A stretch of DNA of 64,000 bases from Bog-473 sp963783965 (GTDB taxonomy: Bacteria; Actinomycetota; Acidimicrobiia; Acidimicrobiales; RAAP-2). The stretch spans positions 1 through 64,000 of the forward strand of contig CAWAPQ010000002.1 in the NCBI GenBank assembly GCA_963783965.1. The letters run 5' to 3'. Shown here piece by piece: positions 39,026 through 47,926 of the stretch (positions are counted from its first letter, which is position 1; the number at the start of each line of letters is the position of its first letter). Position numbers and translations under genes: made by a program. Below the pieces are notes generated by a model that ran no database searches, was not told the origin of the DNA, and saw only the letters and a program-made list of their open reading frames with translations.

Positions 39026-40447
39026 ATGGAGCGTCCTGACGCCGTGGTCGTCGGGTCAGGACCCAACGGCCTGGCCGCCGCTCTCACGCTGGCCCGGGCC
39101 GGCATCGGCGTGGAGGTCTTCGAGGGGGAGCCGACGATCGGGGGTGGCACCCGCACCCAGGCCCTGACCCTCGACGGCTTCCGTCACGACGTGTGCTCGG
39201 CGGTGCATCCAGCGCTGGTGGCCTCCCCGTTCTTTCGTTCGCTCGACCTCGCCGGCCTCGGGGTCGCGCTGCGCCAGCCCGAGGTGGCCTTCGCCCATCC
39301 GCTCGGCGGCGGGCGGGCCGCCGCGCTGTACCGGGGGGTCGACGAGACGGCCACCCACCTCGGTGGGGACGCCGTGGCCTACCGGCAGCTCGTGGGGCCG
39401 CTGGTGGACTGGCTCGATCGCATCGTGCCCTACGTCCTCGGGCCGATGCGCAGCCTTCCACGCGACCCGTTGGCCCTGGCCCGTTTCGCGCTCGTGGGGA
39501 CCCCGTCGGTGGAGCACACCGCCCGCCGCTTCAGCACCGATGCGGCACGCGCCCTGCTGGCCGGCACGGCGGCGCATTCCATGGAGCCGCTCACTGCCCC
39601 GTTGACCTCTGCCTTCGGCCTCCTGCTCACGGCGCTCGGGCACGGCGTCGGCTGGCCCGTCGTGGCGGGAGGCAGCGCGGCCATCACGCAGGGGCTGGCC
39701 GGCGAGTTGCGCCGCCTCGGTGGCGTGGTGCACACCGACAGCCCCATCACCGCACTGGCCGAGCTGCCGCCCGCCCGAGCCGTACTGCTCGACACCTCGC
39801 CGCGGGCCTTCATCGCGCTGGCGGGGGCGCAGCTCTCCCGCCGGGCGGCCCGACCGTGGGCCCGCTTCCAGCCCGGCCCCGGCACCTGCAAGGTGGACTG
39901 GGCGCTCGACGGCCCGGTGCCCTGGGCGGCGGAGGCGTGCCGGCGCACCGTCACCGTCCACGTCGGGGGCACGTTCGACGAGGTGGCACGCGCCGAGGCG
40001 GCCGTCCGGGCGGGGCAGCACGCGGAACGGCCCTTCGTACTGGTGGCGCAGCCCAGCGTGGTCGACCCGACCCGGGCGCCGGCCGGCAAGCACACGCTGT
40101 GGGCGTATTGCCACGTGCCGAACGGCTCGAGCGTGGACATGTGCGAGCGGATGGAGGCGCAGATAGAGCGCTTCGCCCCCGGCTTCAGCGACCTGGTGCT
40201 GGCCCGCGCCGTGCGCACGGCCGACCAGGCCGAGGCGCACAACCCCAACCTCCTGGGTGGCGACGTCAACGGGGGCGCCGCCACGCTGCGTCAGACGGTC
40301 TTCCGGCCGGTGGCGCGCTGGAACCCCTACCGCACGCCGGTCGAGGGCGTGTACCTCTGCTCGGCCTCGACGCCTCCGGGCGGTGGTGTCCACGGGATGT
40401 GCGGTGTCGCTGCGGCCCGCGTGGCCCTGCGAGAGCGTTTCTCCTAG
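39026..40447 (+). CDS. FAD-dependent phytoene-dehydrogenase-like oxidoreductase
   Basis: A 473-residue FAD-dependent oxidoreductase of the NAD(P)/phytoene-dehydrogenase (CrtI/COG1233) family. The N-terminal Rossmann loop is V-V-V-G-S-G-P-N-G-L-A-A-A-L-T-L-A, followed by V-F-E-G-E-P-T-I-G-G-G-T-R-T. The C-terminal FAD-contact region is V-Y-L-C-S-A-S-T-P-P-G-G-G-V-H-G-M-C-G. Related actinobacterial proteins act on carotenoids or other polyenes, or have unknown oxidase roles. No crtB or other carotenoid gene is nearby, so the substrate is open. The ATG has no clear Shine-Dalgarno site. It is convergent with a small cysteine-rich gene. Confidence 0.88.
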   Translation: MERPDAVVVGSGPNGLAAALTLARAGIGVEVFEGEPTIGGGTRTQALTLDGFRHDVCSAVHPALVASPFFRSLDLAGLGVALRQPEVAFAHPLGGGRAAALYRGVDETATHLGGDAVAYRQLVGPLVDWLDRIVPYVLGPMRSLPRDPLALARFALVGTPSVEHTARRFSTDAARALLAGTAAHSMEPLTAPLTSAFGLLLTALGHGVGWPVVAGGSAAITQGLAGELRRLGGVVHTDSPITALAELPPARAVLLDTSPRAFIALAGAQLSRRAARPWARFQPGPGTCKVDWALDGPVPWAAEACRRTVTVHVGGTFDEVARAEAAVRAGQHAERPFVLVAQPSVVDPTRAPAGKHTLWAYCHVPNGSSVDMCERMEAQIERFAPGFSDLVLARAVRTADQAEAHNPNLLGGDVNGGAATLRQTVFRPVARWNPYRTPVEGVYLCSASTPPGGGVHGMCGVAAARVALRERFS

Positions 40448-40476
40448 GCGCCCGAGCCCGCGAGCGACGCATGGCT

Positions 40477-40759
40477 TCAGGCGACGATGGCGACCGGTCC
40501 CTCGGTGGTCAACTTCTCGAGCAGGTACCAGGCTTCGATCTCGTCCGCCACGCAGCACTGGAACTCGCCCTGGGCCACGACGTAGCGCAACCAGCAGGGA
40601 TGGATCCGCAGCACGTGGCCGCAGGGTCCGGAGACCACCTCGATGTTGTCCACCTCGCTGGTGAGCTCGTAGCTCCAGGTGGCGCCGCGGTGCGCTCGGT
40701 TGGCTCGCGCGATCAGGCGCTCGGACCTTCCCTTCGGCTGCCTTGAGGCTGTTGGTCAT
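40477..40759 (-). pseudogene. Small cysteine-containing protein, frameshifted near 40730
   Basis: About 93 residues when read across one indel. The start M-T-N-S-L-K-A-A-E-G is in one frame (ATG at 40759, GGGGACACC ahead). From about 40730 the protein-like sequence is in the next frame: L-I-A-R-A-N-R-A-H-R-G-A-T-W-S-Y-E-L, then C-G-H-V-L-R-I-H-P-C-W-L-R-Y and F-Q-C-C-V-A-D-E-I-E-A-W-Y-L-L-E-K. The second frame has no own start codon and is stopped just upstream, so one base is in excess around GGGAAGG. The four Cys and two His might bind a metal. I do not recognise the family. Confidence 0.6.
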
Positions 40760-40980
40760 GGTGTCCCCCCGTGCGCTGCCCGGTCCGCTCGGAGGGACCG
40801 GGACTTCCACCTTGGAGTCCGGCCGCCGTCGTCATGGACCACGACTGCACAACAGGATGGCCTGTTCCGGTAGGAGGAACGGCGCCGGGGGGTTGCAATC
40901 ACGGTGCGGCTGTCAGATGGTGCCGGGTCCGTCCCCCGACGCTCAGCACCGCCGCTCTCTACCGGCCAACTCGCCGTGCC

Positions 40981-42653
40981 TCAGCCCTTGCGCAGGCTCC
41001 TGGACACCGCGCCACGCGCCGGGAGCTCCACGCGGCGGGTGGTGGTGACCGTCTCGAGCAGACGCCGGTCGTGGGAGACCAGGAGCAATGTCCCGCTGTA
41101 GTCCTGCAGCGCCGACTCCAGCTGTTCGATGGCCGGCAGGTCGAGATGGTTGGTGGGCTCGTCCAGCACCAGGAAGTTGACGCCCAGCGCGGCGAAGGCG
41201 GCCAGCTCGGCACGGGTGCGCTCGCCCGGCGAGAGGGTCGACCCGGGGCGGAGGACGGCGTCGGCACCGAGCCCGAACTTGGCCAGCTGCGAGCGAGCCT
41301 GGTCGTTGGGGAGGCCCGTGGCCGCCGTGAAGGCGTCGGCCAGGCCCGGGACGTCGCCGAGGACGCGCCGATCCTGGGCGAGCTCGCCCACCACGACGCT
41401 CGGACCCAGCCGCCGGGTCCCGGCCGAGAGCGGCAGGCGCCCGAGCACGGCCTCGACGAGCGTGGTCTTGCCGGACCCGTTGGGCCCGACGAGCGCCACC
41501 CGCTCGGCCCAGGCGATGTCCAGCGTGAAGGGGCCGAGTGAGAAGTCGCCCCGCTCCACCACCGCATCCTCCAGGCGGACCACGACGTCCCCGAGCGCGC
41601 CGTCTCGCTGATGGTGAAACGGAGGTCCCAGCCCTCCCACGGTTTCTCCACGGCCTCCAACGCGTCGAGCGCGCGCTCCGTCCGTCTGGCTCGCCCCGCC
41701 AGTTTCTCCGTCCGCTCTATGCGGAAGTTGCGCTGCAAGGTGTCGTTGTCGCGTGGGTGCCTCTTCTCCCGGGCCACGCCGCTGGTGGCCCACTGGCGCT
41801 CGCGCTGGGCCCGGCTGCGCAGGACGGCCCGCTGCGACTCGTAGACGGCGTAGTCCTCGACGGCGTGCGCCTGGGCGGCGGCGCGCTCGTTCTGGTACGC
41901 GGCCCACCCGCCCCCGTAGAGCCTCCCGCGGCGGGCATGCTCGTCCAGTTCGAGGATGTCGGTCACCGTCCGCTCCAGGAAGGCCCGGTCGTGCGAGACG
42001 ATGACCATGCCGCCGGTGCGCCGGGTCACCAGGCCCTCCAGCCGCGACAACCCGTCGAAGTCGAGATCGTTGGTCGGCTCGTCCAGCAGGGTCAGGTCGA
42101 AGCGGGCGAGCAGCATGGCGGCCAGGGCCACCTTGGCCTCCTGCCCGCCGGACAGGGTCGACACCGGTTGCGTCACGATGTCTGGTGGGAGCGCCACCTG
42201 TGCGCAGGCCGTGATGAGCCGGGCCTCGAAGTCCCCGGCCGACAGGGCCTCATAGCGCTCGAGGGCGACGTCGTAGCGTTCTTCGGCGGCCGGTCCGCCG
42301 CCGGCGAGGCCCGAGGCGGCCGCCGCCAGCTCCTTCTCGACGCCCGCCACCCCGGTGCGCCGGGTGAGGGATGCCCCGACGGTCACGTCACCATCGCGCG
42401 CGTGTTCCTGGCTGAGGTAGCCGACGGTCGCTCCCGGCGGTTCCACCCGGACCTCCCCGGCCGTCGGAACCAGGAGGCCGGCGAGGATCTGCAGGAGCGT
42501 GGACTTGCCGACGCCGTTCGGGCCGACGACGCCCAGGCAGGTGGTGGGCGCGACGGAGAAGGACACGTCGTCGAGCACGGTGTGGCCCCCGCGCTCGTGG
42601 CGCACGTGGCGAGCGACCAGGGTCGCGTGGGATGCGGCGTGGGGAGGAGACAT
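40981..42653 (-). pseudogene. ABC-F type ATPase, frameshift near 41598
   Basis: A duplicated ATPase without membrane domain. The first domain has Walker A G-P-N-G-V-G-K-S-T, signature L-S-G-G-Q-E-A-K-V and Walker B L-T-L-L-D-E-P-T-N-D-L-D. An arginine-rich linker with R-N-F-R-I-E-R-T-E-K follows. At about 41598, in a run of four G, the frame changes; one more G would restore it. The second domain then has G-P-N-G-S-G-K-T-T, L-S-P-G-E-R-T-R-A and L-V-L-D-E-P-T-N-H-L-D. ABC-F proteins act on ribosomes, giving antibiotic protection or translation control. ATG at 42653 has GGAG. All motifs are present in both halves, so a homopolymer sequencing error is likely. Confidence 0.85.
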
Positions 42654-42813
42654 GCGGAGCTCCGGGGCGGTGCGGGAGGACGGGCGGATGGACGCGGTCA
42701 CCGGTGACATGACCCTCGGACGCATCGGGCTCTACCGCACGCTCGACAGTGTACCGCCCCCACCCAGTGACCCCCCGGCGAGCGGCCGCGGGCGGCCTGC
42801 CACACTGTCCCTG

Positions 42814-43359
42814 GTGGTGGGTCTGAGGTCGAGGCGGTCGCGCCTGGTGGTCGCTGCGGTGGTTGTGCTGGTGCTGGCCTTCGTCGCGCTGACGCTGCGA
42901 CTCTTCGTCTACCCGGACGTGAACGCGCCCGAGCGGTCGAGCGCCATTGTGGTCCTGGGCGGCAACGGCGCCGGGCCGTTCGATGAAGGGGTGGCGCTGG
43001 CGCGGGAGCATTTTGCACCGACCATCGTGCTGTCGCTGTTGCCGGACCTTTCGTGTCGCGGCCCGGTCCTCCCCGAGGTCCCCTCCGTCCACTTGTTGTG
43101 CTTCCGGGCCGACCCGTTGACCACGCAGGGCGAGGGCCGTGCCATCGCACATCTGGCGGCCGTGCACCACTGGGACCGCGTCATTGTGGTGATGCCGACC
43201 ACGCAGGCCACCAGGGCGCGGTTGCGCGTCGGACGCTGCTACCCGGGACAGGTGCTCGAGGTCGGGGTGACGCCCCCGGGCTTCTGGGCCTGGGTGCGGG
43301 GCATCGTGTACGAGTGGCCCGCCCTGCTCAAGGCGCTCGTCGTGCAGCCGACCTGTTGA
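42814..43359 (+). CDS. DUF218/YdcF-like membrane-anchored protein
   Basis: About 181 residues. A basic start (R-S-R-R-S-R) is followed by one membrane helix (L-V-V-A-A-V-V-V-L-V-L-A-F-V-A-L-T-L) and an exported domain with A-I-V-V-L-G-G-N-G-A-G at its first strand, then V-H-H-W-D-R-V-I-V-V-M-P-T-T-Q-A-T-R-A-R-L. This is the layout of ElyC/SanA/YdcF proteins, linked to cell-envelope maintenance. The usual T-G-G loop is diverged. GTG at 42814 is my best guess; there is no strong ribosome-binding site and longer frames upstream overlap the ABC-F gene. A polytopic membrane protein gene follows about 110 bases downstream. Confidence 0.65.
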   Translation: MVGLRSRRSRLVVAAVVVLVLAFVALTLRLFVYPDVNAPERSSAIVVLGGNGAGPFDEGVALAREHFAPTIVLSLLPDLSCRGPVLPEVPSVHLLCFRADPLTTQGEGRAIAHLAAVHHWDRVIVVMPTTQATRARLRVGRCYPGQVLEVGVTPPGFWAWVRGIVYEWPALLKALVVQPTC

Positions 43360-43468
43360 GCGAGAACGAAGCCACGGGATCGCAACCGTCCGGCGACGCC
43401 GGCGAGTCAGGGCGCGTTGTACCGTGCACGCAGGGATGCCGGTGGGGGACCGGTGTGAGGGGGGAGCA

Positions 43469-44959
43469 GTGCAGGCGAGCGCCCGGGTCGTCGAGACCAT
43501 CGATGTACCGACGTCCGGCGCCGCCCCTGCGCAGGCGGCCGCACCCGTGCGATCGACGCCGCGCCGTCGGCTCTCACAGCGGGCGATCGAAGTCATCGGG
43601 GTCGTCATCGGGATCGCCCTCATCGCCGTCGTGGCGCGGGCCCACGACCTGTCCAACGACGTGTTCTGGTCGCTGGCGGCCGGTCAATGGATGTTGGCCC
43701 ACCACGCCTTCATGGGGCTGGACCCGTTCAGCTACACGGAGGCCCATCATCGCTGGGTGACCGACGAGTGGGGGTCCGAGATCGCCCTCGCCACACTGTT
43801 CCGGGTCTTCGGGAACGCGGCGTACACGGTGTACGCCGTCGTCCTGGGTGGGCTGTGCCTCGTGACCAGCGCGGCCTACGCCCGGGCCTTGGGCGCGCGC
43901 GGTGGGCGGATCGTCGCCATCGTCATCCTCCTGGCCATCGGCATCGCGGGCATCGTGGCGGGCGACCGCGGGCTCGACTTCTCCCTGGTGTGGCTCCCGC
44001 TGGAGCTCTTGCTCCTGACCAAGGCGCGGGCCAATCCGCGCTGGCTGTTCCTCCTGCCGCTGCTCTGCCTCCTGTGGGTCAACACCCACGGCTCCATCCT
44101 GCTCGGCCTCTTCGTGCTCGCCGTCGAGCTCGGCTGGTCGCTGATTCCCGAGCGGTTCGTGCACAGGATCGGAGGCGTCAACCAGTCGCCTTACACAGGG
44201 CCCCTCGGACTGGCACTGCTGGGGAGCGTGATCGCCGCCTGCATCACGCCGTACGGTCCGGGCCTCCTGGCCTACGACGTCGACGTGTCGCGCAACGGCC
44301 AGATCGCGCAGTACATCAGCGAGTGGAATTCGCCCAACTTCCATTCGGTCATGACGCTGCTCGTCTACTGCGTCCCACTGGCCGTCCTGGTGGCCTGCAT
44401 CTGGACAAGACGGATCTCGCTCCTGGAGGGCTCGGTCGGTCTCGTCCTCTTGGTGGAGGCGCTGCAGACGCAACGGCTCGCCGTGTATCTCCTGATCGTC
44501 GGGGCCGGGTTGGCCGCCACGCTGCCGGCGGGCGCGCCGTGGGGCACGACGGCCCGGCGTTGGGTGGGCGGTGGATTGGCGGCCCTGACCATCGTCATCC
44601 TGGCCATCCCCGCGGTCCCGGCCGGGTCGGTGGCGTCGAACCAGCCCGTCCAGGCCTTCGACTATCTGCAGGCCCATCCGGGCCGGATCTTCACGGAGTA
44701 CACCTGGGGCGACTACTCGATCGCCCGCCACCGGGCCACCTTCGTCGACGGGCGCACCGACCTCTTCGAGGGACAGGTCCTCACCGAGTTCATGGCGGTC
44801 ACGAACCTGACCACGAACCCGGACCCCGTGCTGTCCGCGGCCCACGTCTCCTACGTCGTGTGGGCTCCCGGCACCCCGCTGGCGCTCTACCTCGCCCACG
44901 ACCATCGCTGGCGCGTGGTGGACCGGTCGTCGGTGGCCGTGGTCTTCGCCCGGCGCTGA
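43469..44959 (+). CDS. Polytopic membrane protein, GT-C glycosyltransferase-like
   Basis: A 496-residue protein with about ten to eleven membrane helices and a C-terminal extracytoplasmic part of about 110 residues. The first loop after helix 1 contains a D-x-F-W-S-L-A-A-G-Q-W-M motif and a later D-P-F-S-Y-T-E-A-H-H-R-W-V-T-D-E-W-G, which resembles the acidic first loop of GT-C lipid-linked sugar transferases. These use polyprenyl-phosphate sugars at the outer face of the membrane. A GAGGGGGGAG site fixes GTG at 43469. It ends 3 bases before the convergent methyltransferase gene. The sugar and acceptor are unknown. Confidence 0.7.
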   Translation: MQASARVVETIDVPTSGAAPAQAAAPVRSTPRRRLSQRAIEVIGVVIGIALIAVVARAHDLSNDVFWSLAAGQWMLAHHAFMGLDPFSYTEAHHRWVTDEWGSEIALATLFRVFGNAAYTVYAVVLGGLCLVTSAAYARALGARGGRIVAIVILLAIGIAGIVAGDRGLDFSLVWLPLELLLLTKARANPRWLFLLPLLCLLWVNTHGSILLGLFVLAVELGWSLIPERFVHRIGGVNQSPYTGPLGLALLGSVIAACITPYGPGLLAYDVDVSRNGQIAQYISEWNSPNFHSVMTLLVYCVPLAVLVACIWTRRISLLEGSVGLVLLVEALQTQRLAVYLLIVGAGLAATLPAGAPWGTTARRWVGGGLAALTIVILAIPAVPAGSVASNQPVQAFDYLQAHPGRIFTEYTWGDYSIARHRATFVDGRTDLFEGQVLTEFMAVTNLTTNPDPVLSAAHVSYVVWAPGTPLALYLAHDHRWRVVDRSSVAVVFARR

Positions 44960-44962
44960 CGA

Positions 44963-45718
44963 TCAGGCCATCGTCGCCTCCAGGCCGCGCAGGTCGCCGT
45001 CCTCGTCGCACCAGGTGCCGATCGCGTCGTACCCGAGGCGCTCGAGGGTGGGGCGGAGCAGCTCGTCCTGATCCCCGCCCAACTCCAGCAGCAGGCCCCC
45101 GCCCCGGCGCAGGAAGTCGGGCGCACCCTGGACGACACGCCGCAGCACGTCGGTGCCGTCCGGGCCGCCGTCGTAGTGGGAGGTGTCCTCGAACTCGAGC
45201 GTGTCGCGGGGGAGCAGGTGCAGCGCGGGGGAGGGCACGTAGGGCACCACCGCCACGACCACGTCCGTCATCCCCCGCCACGAGGGCGGCACGGCATCGA
45301 AGAGATCGCCCCGCACCGCCTCGACCCCATTGGCCCGCGCGCACTCCACGGCGCGGGCATCGCAGTCCGTCGCCAGAACGCGGGCTGCCGGCCGGGCCGC
45401 GCGCAGCGCGACGGCCACCGCACCCGCACCGGTGCACAGGTCGACGCCCACGCCGTCGTCGGGCAAACGGGCGGCGGCGCGGCGGGCCAGTTCCACGCTC
45501 TGCCAGCGGGGCACGTAGACCCCGGGGTGGACGACGACGTCGAGGTCGCCGAAGGCCGCCCTCCCGGTGATCCAGGCCAATGGCTCCCCGGCCAGGCGCC
45601 GGTCGGTGAGCGTGGAGAGCAGGGACCGGTCCGCGCCGGCACAGGCGACGAGCTCGCGCGCCTCCTCTTCCGCCGCGACACAGCCGGCCCGGGAGAGCTG
45701 CGCCGTCAGCTCGACCAC
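44963..45718 (-). CDS. PrmC/HemK-related methyltransferase, altered NPPY motif
   Basis: A 251-residue SAM-dependent enzyme of the PrmC-related group that is predicted to modify glutamine N5. An N-terminal helical domain with G-E-P-L-A-W-I-T-G-R-A-A-F-G precedes the SAM loop V-D-L-C-T-G-A-G-A-V-A-V-A-L. The catalytic N-P-P-Y motif is replaced: the equivalent stretch reads V-V-V-A-V-V-P-Y-V-P-S (AVVPY at 156-160). The related actinobacterial subgroup usually keeps A-N-A-P-Y. Loss of the Asn suggests a different substrate or reduced activity. GTG at 45718 follows the upstream MFS stop by 20 bases; the genes are probably co-transcribed. Confidence 0.85.
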   Translation of the reverse strand: MVELTAQLSRAGCVAAEEEARELVACAGADRSLLSTLTDRRLAGEPLAWITGRAAFGDLDVVVHPGVYVPRWQSVELARRAAARLPDDGVGVDLCTGAGAVAVALRAARPAARVLATDCDARAVECARANGVEAVRGDLFDAVPPSWRGMTDVVVAVVPYVPSPALHLLPRDTLEFEDTSHYDGGPDGTDVLRRVVQGAPDFLRRGGGLLLELGGDQDELLRPTLERLGYDAIGTWCDEDGDLRGLEATMA

Positions 45719-45738
45719 GAAGTCGTCGGGGTCCGATG

Positions 45739-47295
45739 TCAGTCGAGCATCGCTCCGGCGACGGGAGCCCCCCCGTTGTCCGCCCCGGCGCGGTCACCGT
45801 CGGCCTCATCGGCCTGGATCTGGACGGCAGAGCGGTTCGGCAGGAACAGCGTCGGGATGAAGGCGATCAGGATGGCCCCCACGGCCCACCAGAAGGTGTT
45901 GGCGAAGGCGGCGGCCACGGGGTCGGCGACCTGCGGCGGCAGGGCGCCGGTGGACGAGATCACCCCGGTGCTCCCCCCGGCCTTGGCCGCCGCCGGCCCG
46001 AGCTGCGTCACGATCTGGCGCTCGAGCACCACGGCGAAGAGGGCGGTGGCCACCGAGCCGCCAACCTGGCGCACGATGTTCATGGTCGTGCTGGCCTTGG
46101 GGATCTCCGCGTGGCTGAGTGAGAAGTAGGCGGCGGCGGTGACGGGCATCATCGTCAATCCGAGACCGAGGCCGCGCACGAAGAGCGTGCCCGCCAGCAG
46201 CACCTCGCTGGTGGAGGAGGTGACGAACGCGAAGGGGATCGTCGCGGCCGCCATCAACAAGATGCCGAACGGCACGATGCGCCGCGGCCCGACCCGGTCT
46301 GTCATGCTGCCGGCCCAGCGCATGATGCAGGCGGCGCCGATGCCCTGGGGGGCCATCAGCAGCCCGGCGACCCAGGCCTCCTGCCCGCGGGCGATCTGGT
46401 AGTAGAGCGGCAGCAGGAACATGGAGCCGAACAGGGTGAAGCCCAGCATGAAGATGCAGATGTTGGCGATGGTGAAGCTGCGGTCCTTGAACAGGTGGAG
46501 CTCGAGCAGCGGGTTCTTGATGTGCAGCGCGTGGAAGATGAACGCGACCATCAGCACGAGGCCCAGGACGAAGCTGACGAGGACCGACGTGCTGGTGAAG
46601 CTGCCGGTGGTGCCCACCTCGGCCAGGGAGTAGACGAGGGCGGCCAGCCCGGGGGAGAGCAGGCAGAACCCGAGGGTGTCGAACGTGGTCGGGAAACGCT
46701 CGTCGGTGTCCCACTTCGGCAGCCAGCGGCTGGACAGGATCAGCGTGACGACGCCGATGGGCAGGTTGATGTAGAAGATCCAGCGCCAGCTGAAGTTGGA
46801 GACGATGAGCCCGCCGATGACCGGGCCCAGGATCGGCCCGAGGACCATGGGCACGCCGATGACGCTCATGACGCGGCCCATGCGCTGCGGGCCGGCGGCC
46901 CGGGCCAGGATCGACTGGCCGACCGGGAGGAGCATGCCGCCGCCGATGCCCTGGAGCACGCGGAAGGCGATCAACGAGTTGGCCGACCAGGCGACGCCGC
47001 ACAGGCACGAGCCCACGATGAAGAGGCTGAGCGAGGTCATCCAGACCAACTTGGCGCCGTAGCGGTCCACGGCCCATCCCGTGACGGGGATCACGAGGGA
47101 GAGGGCCAGGAGGTACCCGGTGGCGACCCACTGGATCGTCGTGACCGACACGTGGAAGTCCCGCCCCAGGGTGGCCAGCGCCACCGCCACAATGGTGGTG
47201 TCGAGGATCGACATGATCGACCCCAGGACGACCACGCTCGAGGTGCGCCGCAGGGCGGGCGACAGCGTGAACGAAGGGGCCGCGGGGGAGGTCAT
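45739..47295 (-). CDS. MFS drug exporter, DHA2 (EmrB/QacA) family
   Basis: A 518-residue transporter with 14 predicted membrane helices. Motifs include L-D-T-T-I-V-A-V-A-L in helix 1, G-W-A-V-D-R-Y-G-A-K in the first cytoplasmic loop, and R-V-L-Q-G-I-G-G-G-M-L-L-P in helix 4. G-P-I-L-G-P-V-I-G-G-L-I-V lies in helix 5, motif C of antiporters. These proteins export cationic or hydrophobic drugs in exchange for protons. A divergent MarR-type gene begins 67 bases away and probably represses it. The ATG lacks a Shine-Dalgarno site and lies only 11 bases from a near-consensus -10 element, so the message may be leaderless or nearly so. Confidence 0.92.
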   Translation of the reverse strand: MTSPAAPSFTLSPALRRTSSVVVLGSIMSILDTTIVAVALATLGRDFHVSVTTIQWVATGYLLALSLVIPVTGWAVDRYGAKLVWMTSLSLFIVGSCLCGVAWSANSLIAFRVLQGIGGGMLLPVGQSILARAAGPQRMGRVMSVIGVPMVLGPILGPVIGGLIVSNFSWRWIFYINLPIGVVTLILSSRWLPKWDTDERFPTTFDTLGFCLLSPGLAALVYSLAEVGTTGSFTSTSVLVSFVLGLVLMVAFIFHALHIKNPLLELHLFKDRSFTIANICIFMLGFTLFGSMFLLPLYYQIARGQEAWVAGLLMAPQGIGAACIMRWAGSMTDRVGPRRIVPFGILLMAAATIPFAFVTSSTSEVLLAGTLFVRGLGLGLTMMPVTAAAYFSLSHAEIPKASTTMNIVRQVGGSVATALFAVVLERQIVTQLGPAAAKAGGSTGVISSTGALPPQVADPVAAAFANTFWWAVGAILIAFIPTLFLPNRSAVQIQADEADGDRAGADNGGAPVAGAMLD

Positions 47296-47306
47296 CGGAT
47301 TACTTC

Positions 47307-47334
47307 ATATTACTCAAAGGTATGGAGTTGTCAA
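47307..47334 (-). promoter_or_regulatory. Near-consensus sigma-A promoter of the drug exporter
   Basis: On the minus strand TTGACA (47329-47334), a 16-base spacer and TAATAT (47307-47312). Only 11 bases separate the -10 from the ATG. An imperfect palindrome ACTCAAAG-G-TATGGAGT at 47312-47328 fills the spacer and is a candidate MarR operator (5 of 8 pairs). Confidence 0.7.
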
Positions 47335-47362
47335 AGACTTTCCGCGGTGGGAGAATCGCTCC

Positions 47363-47842
47363 GTGGGAGTGTCCGAGGACGCCTTCGAGCGGTTGCGTCG
47401 CGTGGCCTTCGACGGCGAGCACGTGGAGCGGATGGCCGCGCTCGGCACCCGGCTGAAGCTGTCGCCCGGCGTCATCAAGACCCTGGTCCGGCTGGCCAAG
47501 CAGGACGGTGTCTCCATGGGCGAGATGGCGCGGGGCATCGGCTGTGACCCCTCCTACATCACCGCCCTGGTCGACGACCTCGACGAGCGGGGGCTGGCCC
47601 GCCGCGAGCCCGCCCCCGACGACCGACGGGTCAAGATCATTGTGCTGACCGACGCCGGCCGCACCGTCTCCGACGAGATCGACCGCGTGCTCTCCGTGCC
47701 GCCCGCGGCCTTCTCGGCGCTGTCGCACGCCGAGCTGCGCCAATTGCGCGACCTCCTCGACAAGGTCGTGCTGTCGGCAGAGGAGGAGCAGCAGGAGGGT
47801 GGCCGCGTCCTGCGCGCCCAGGAGGCGGCGGCGGCCTCCTGA
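47363..47842 (+). CDS. MarR family transcriptional regulator
   Basis: A 159-residue winged-helix repressor. The order is a dimerisation helix, S-P-G-V-I-K-T-L-V-R-L, then V-S-M-G-E-M-A-R-G-I-G-C-D-P-S-Y-I-T-A-L-V-D-D-L-D as the helix-turn-helix. The typical MarR wing follows: R-G-L-A-R-R-E-P-A-P-D-D-R-R-V-K-I-I-V-L-T. It is divergent from the DHA2 drug exporter with a 67-base shared control region, the classical arrangement for a drug-responsive MarR repressor. GTG at 47363 follows GGGAGA; GTG at 47369 is also possible. The ligand is likely a phenolic or drug-like molecule, unknown here. Confidence 0.9.
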   Translation: MGVSEDAFERLRRVAFDGEHVERMAALGTRLKLSPGVIKTLVRLAKQDGVSMGEMARGIGCDPSYITALVDDLDERGLARREPAPDDRRVKIIVLTDAGRTVSDEIDRVLSVPPAAFSALSHAELRQLRDLLDKVVLSAEEEQQEGGRVLRAQEAAAAS

Positions 47843-47926
47843 TCGAACCGCCGGGCCGAGACACCCCGGCCCGGTAGCGTCGGCGCCCATGACAGGTGTC
47901 ACCCCGGCCGTCCCTGGGAATACGGG

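Noticed and set aside
40760..40980. Possible riboswitch or small RNA between the small Cys protein and ABC-F
   Set aside because: One short hairpin is visible but no conserved riboswitch core.
43574..44905. A 443-codon minus-strand frame
   Set aside because: Antisense of the membrane protein gene; biased composition without any motif.
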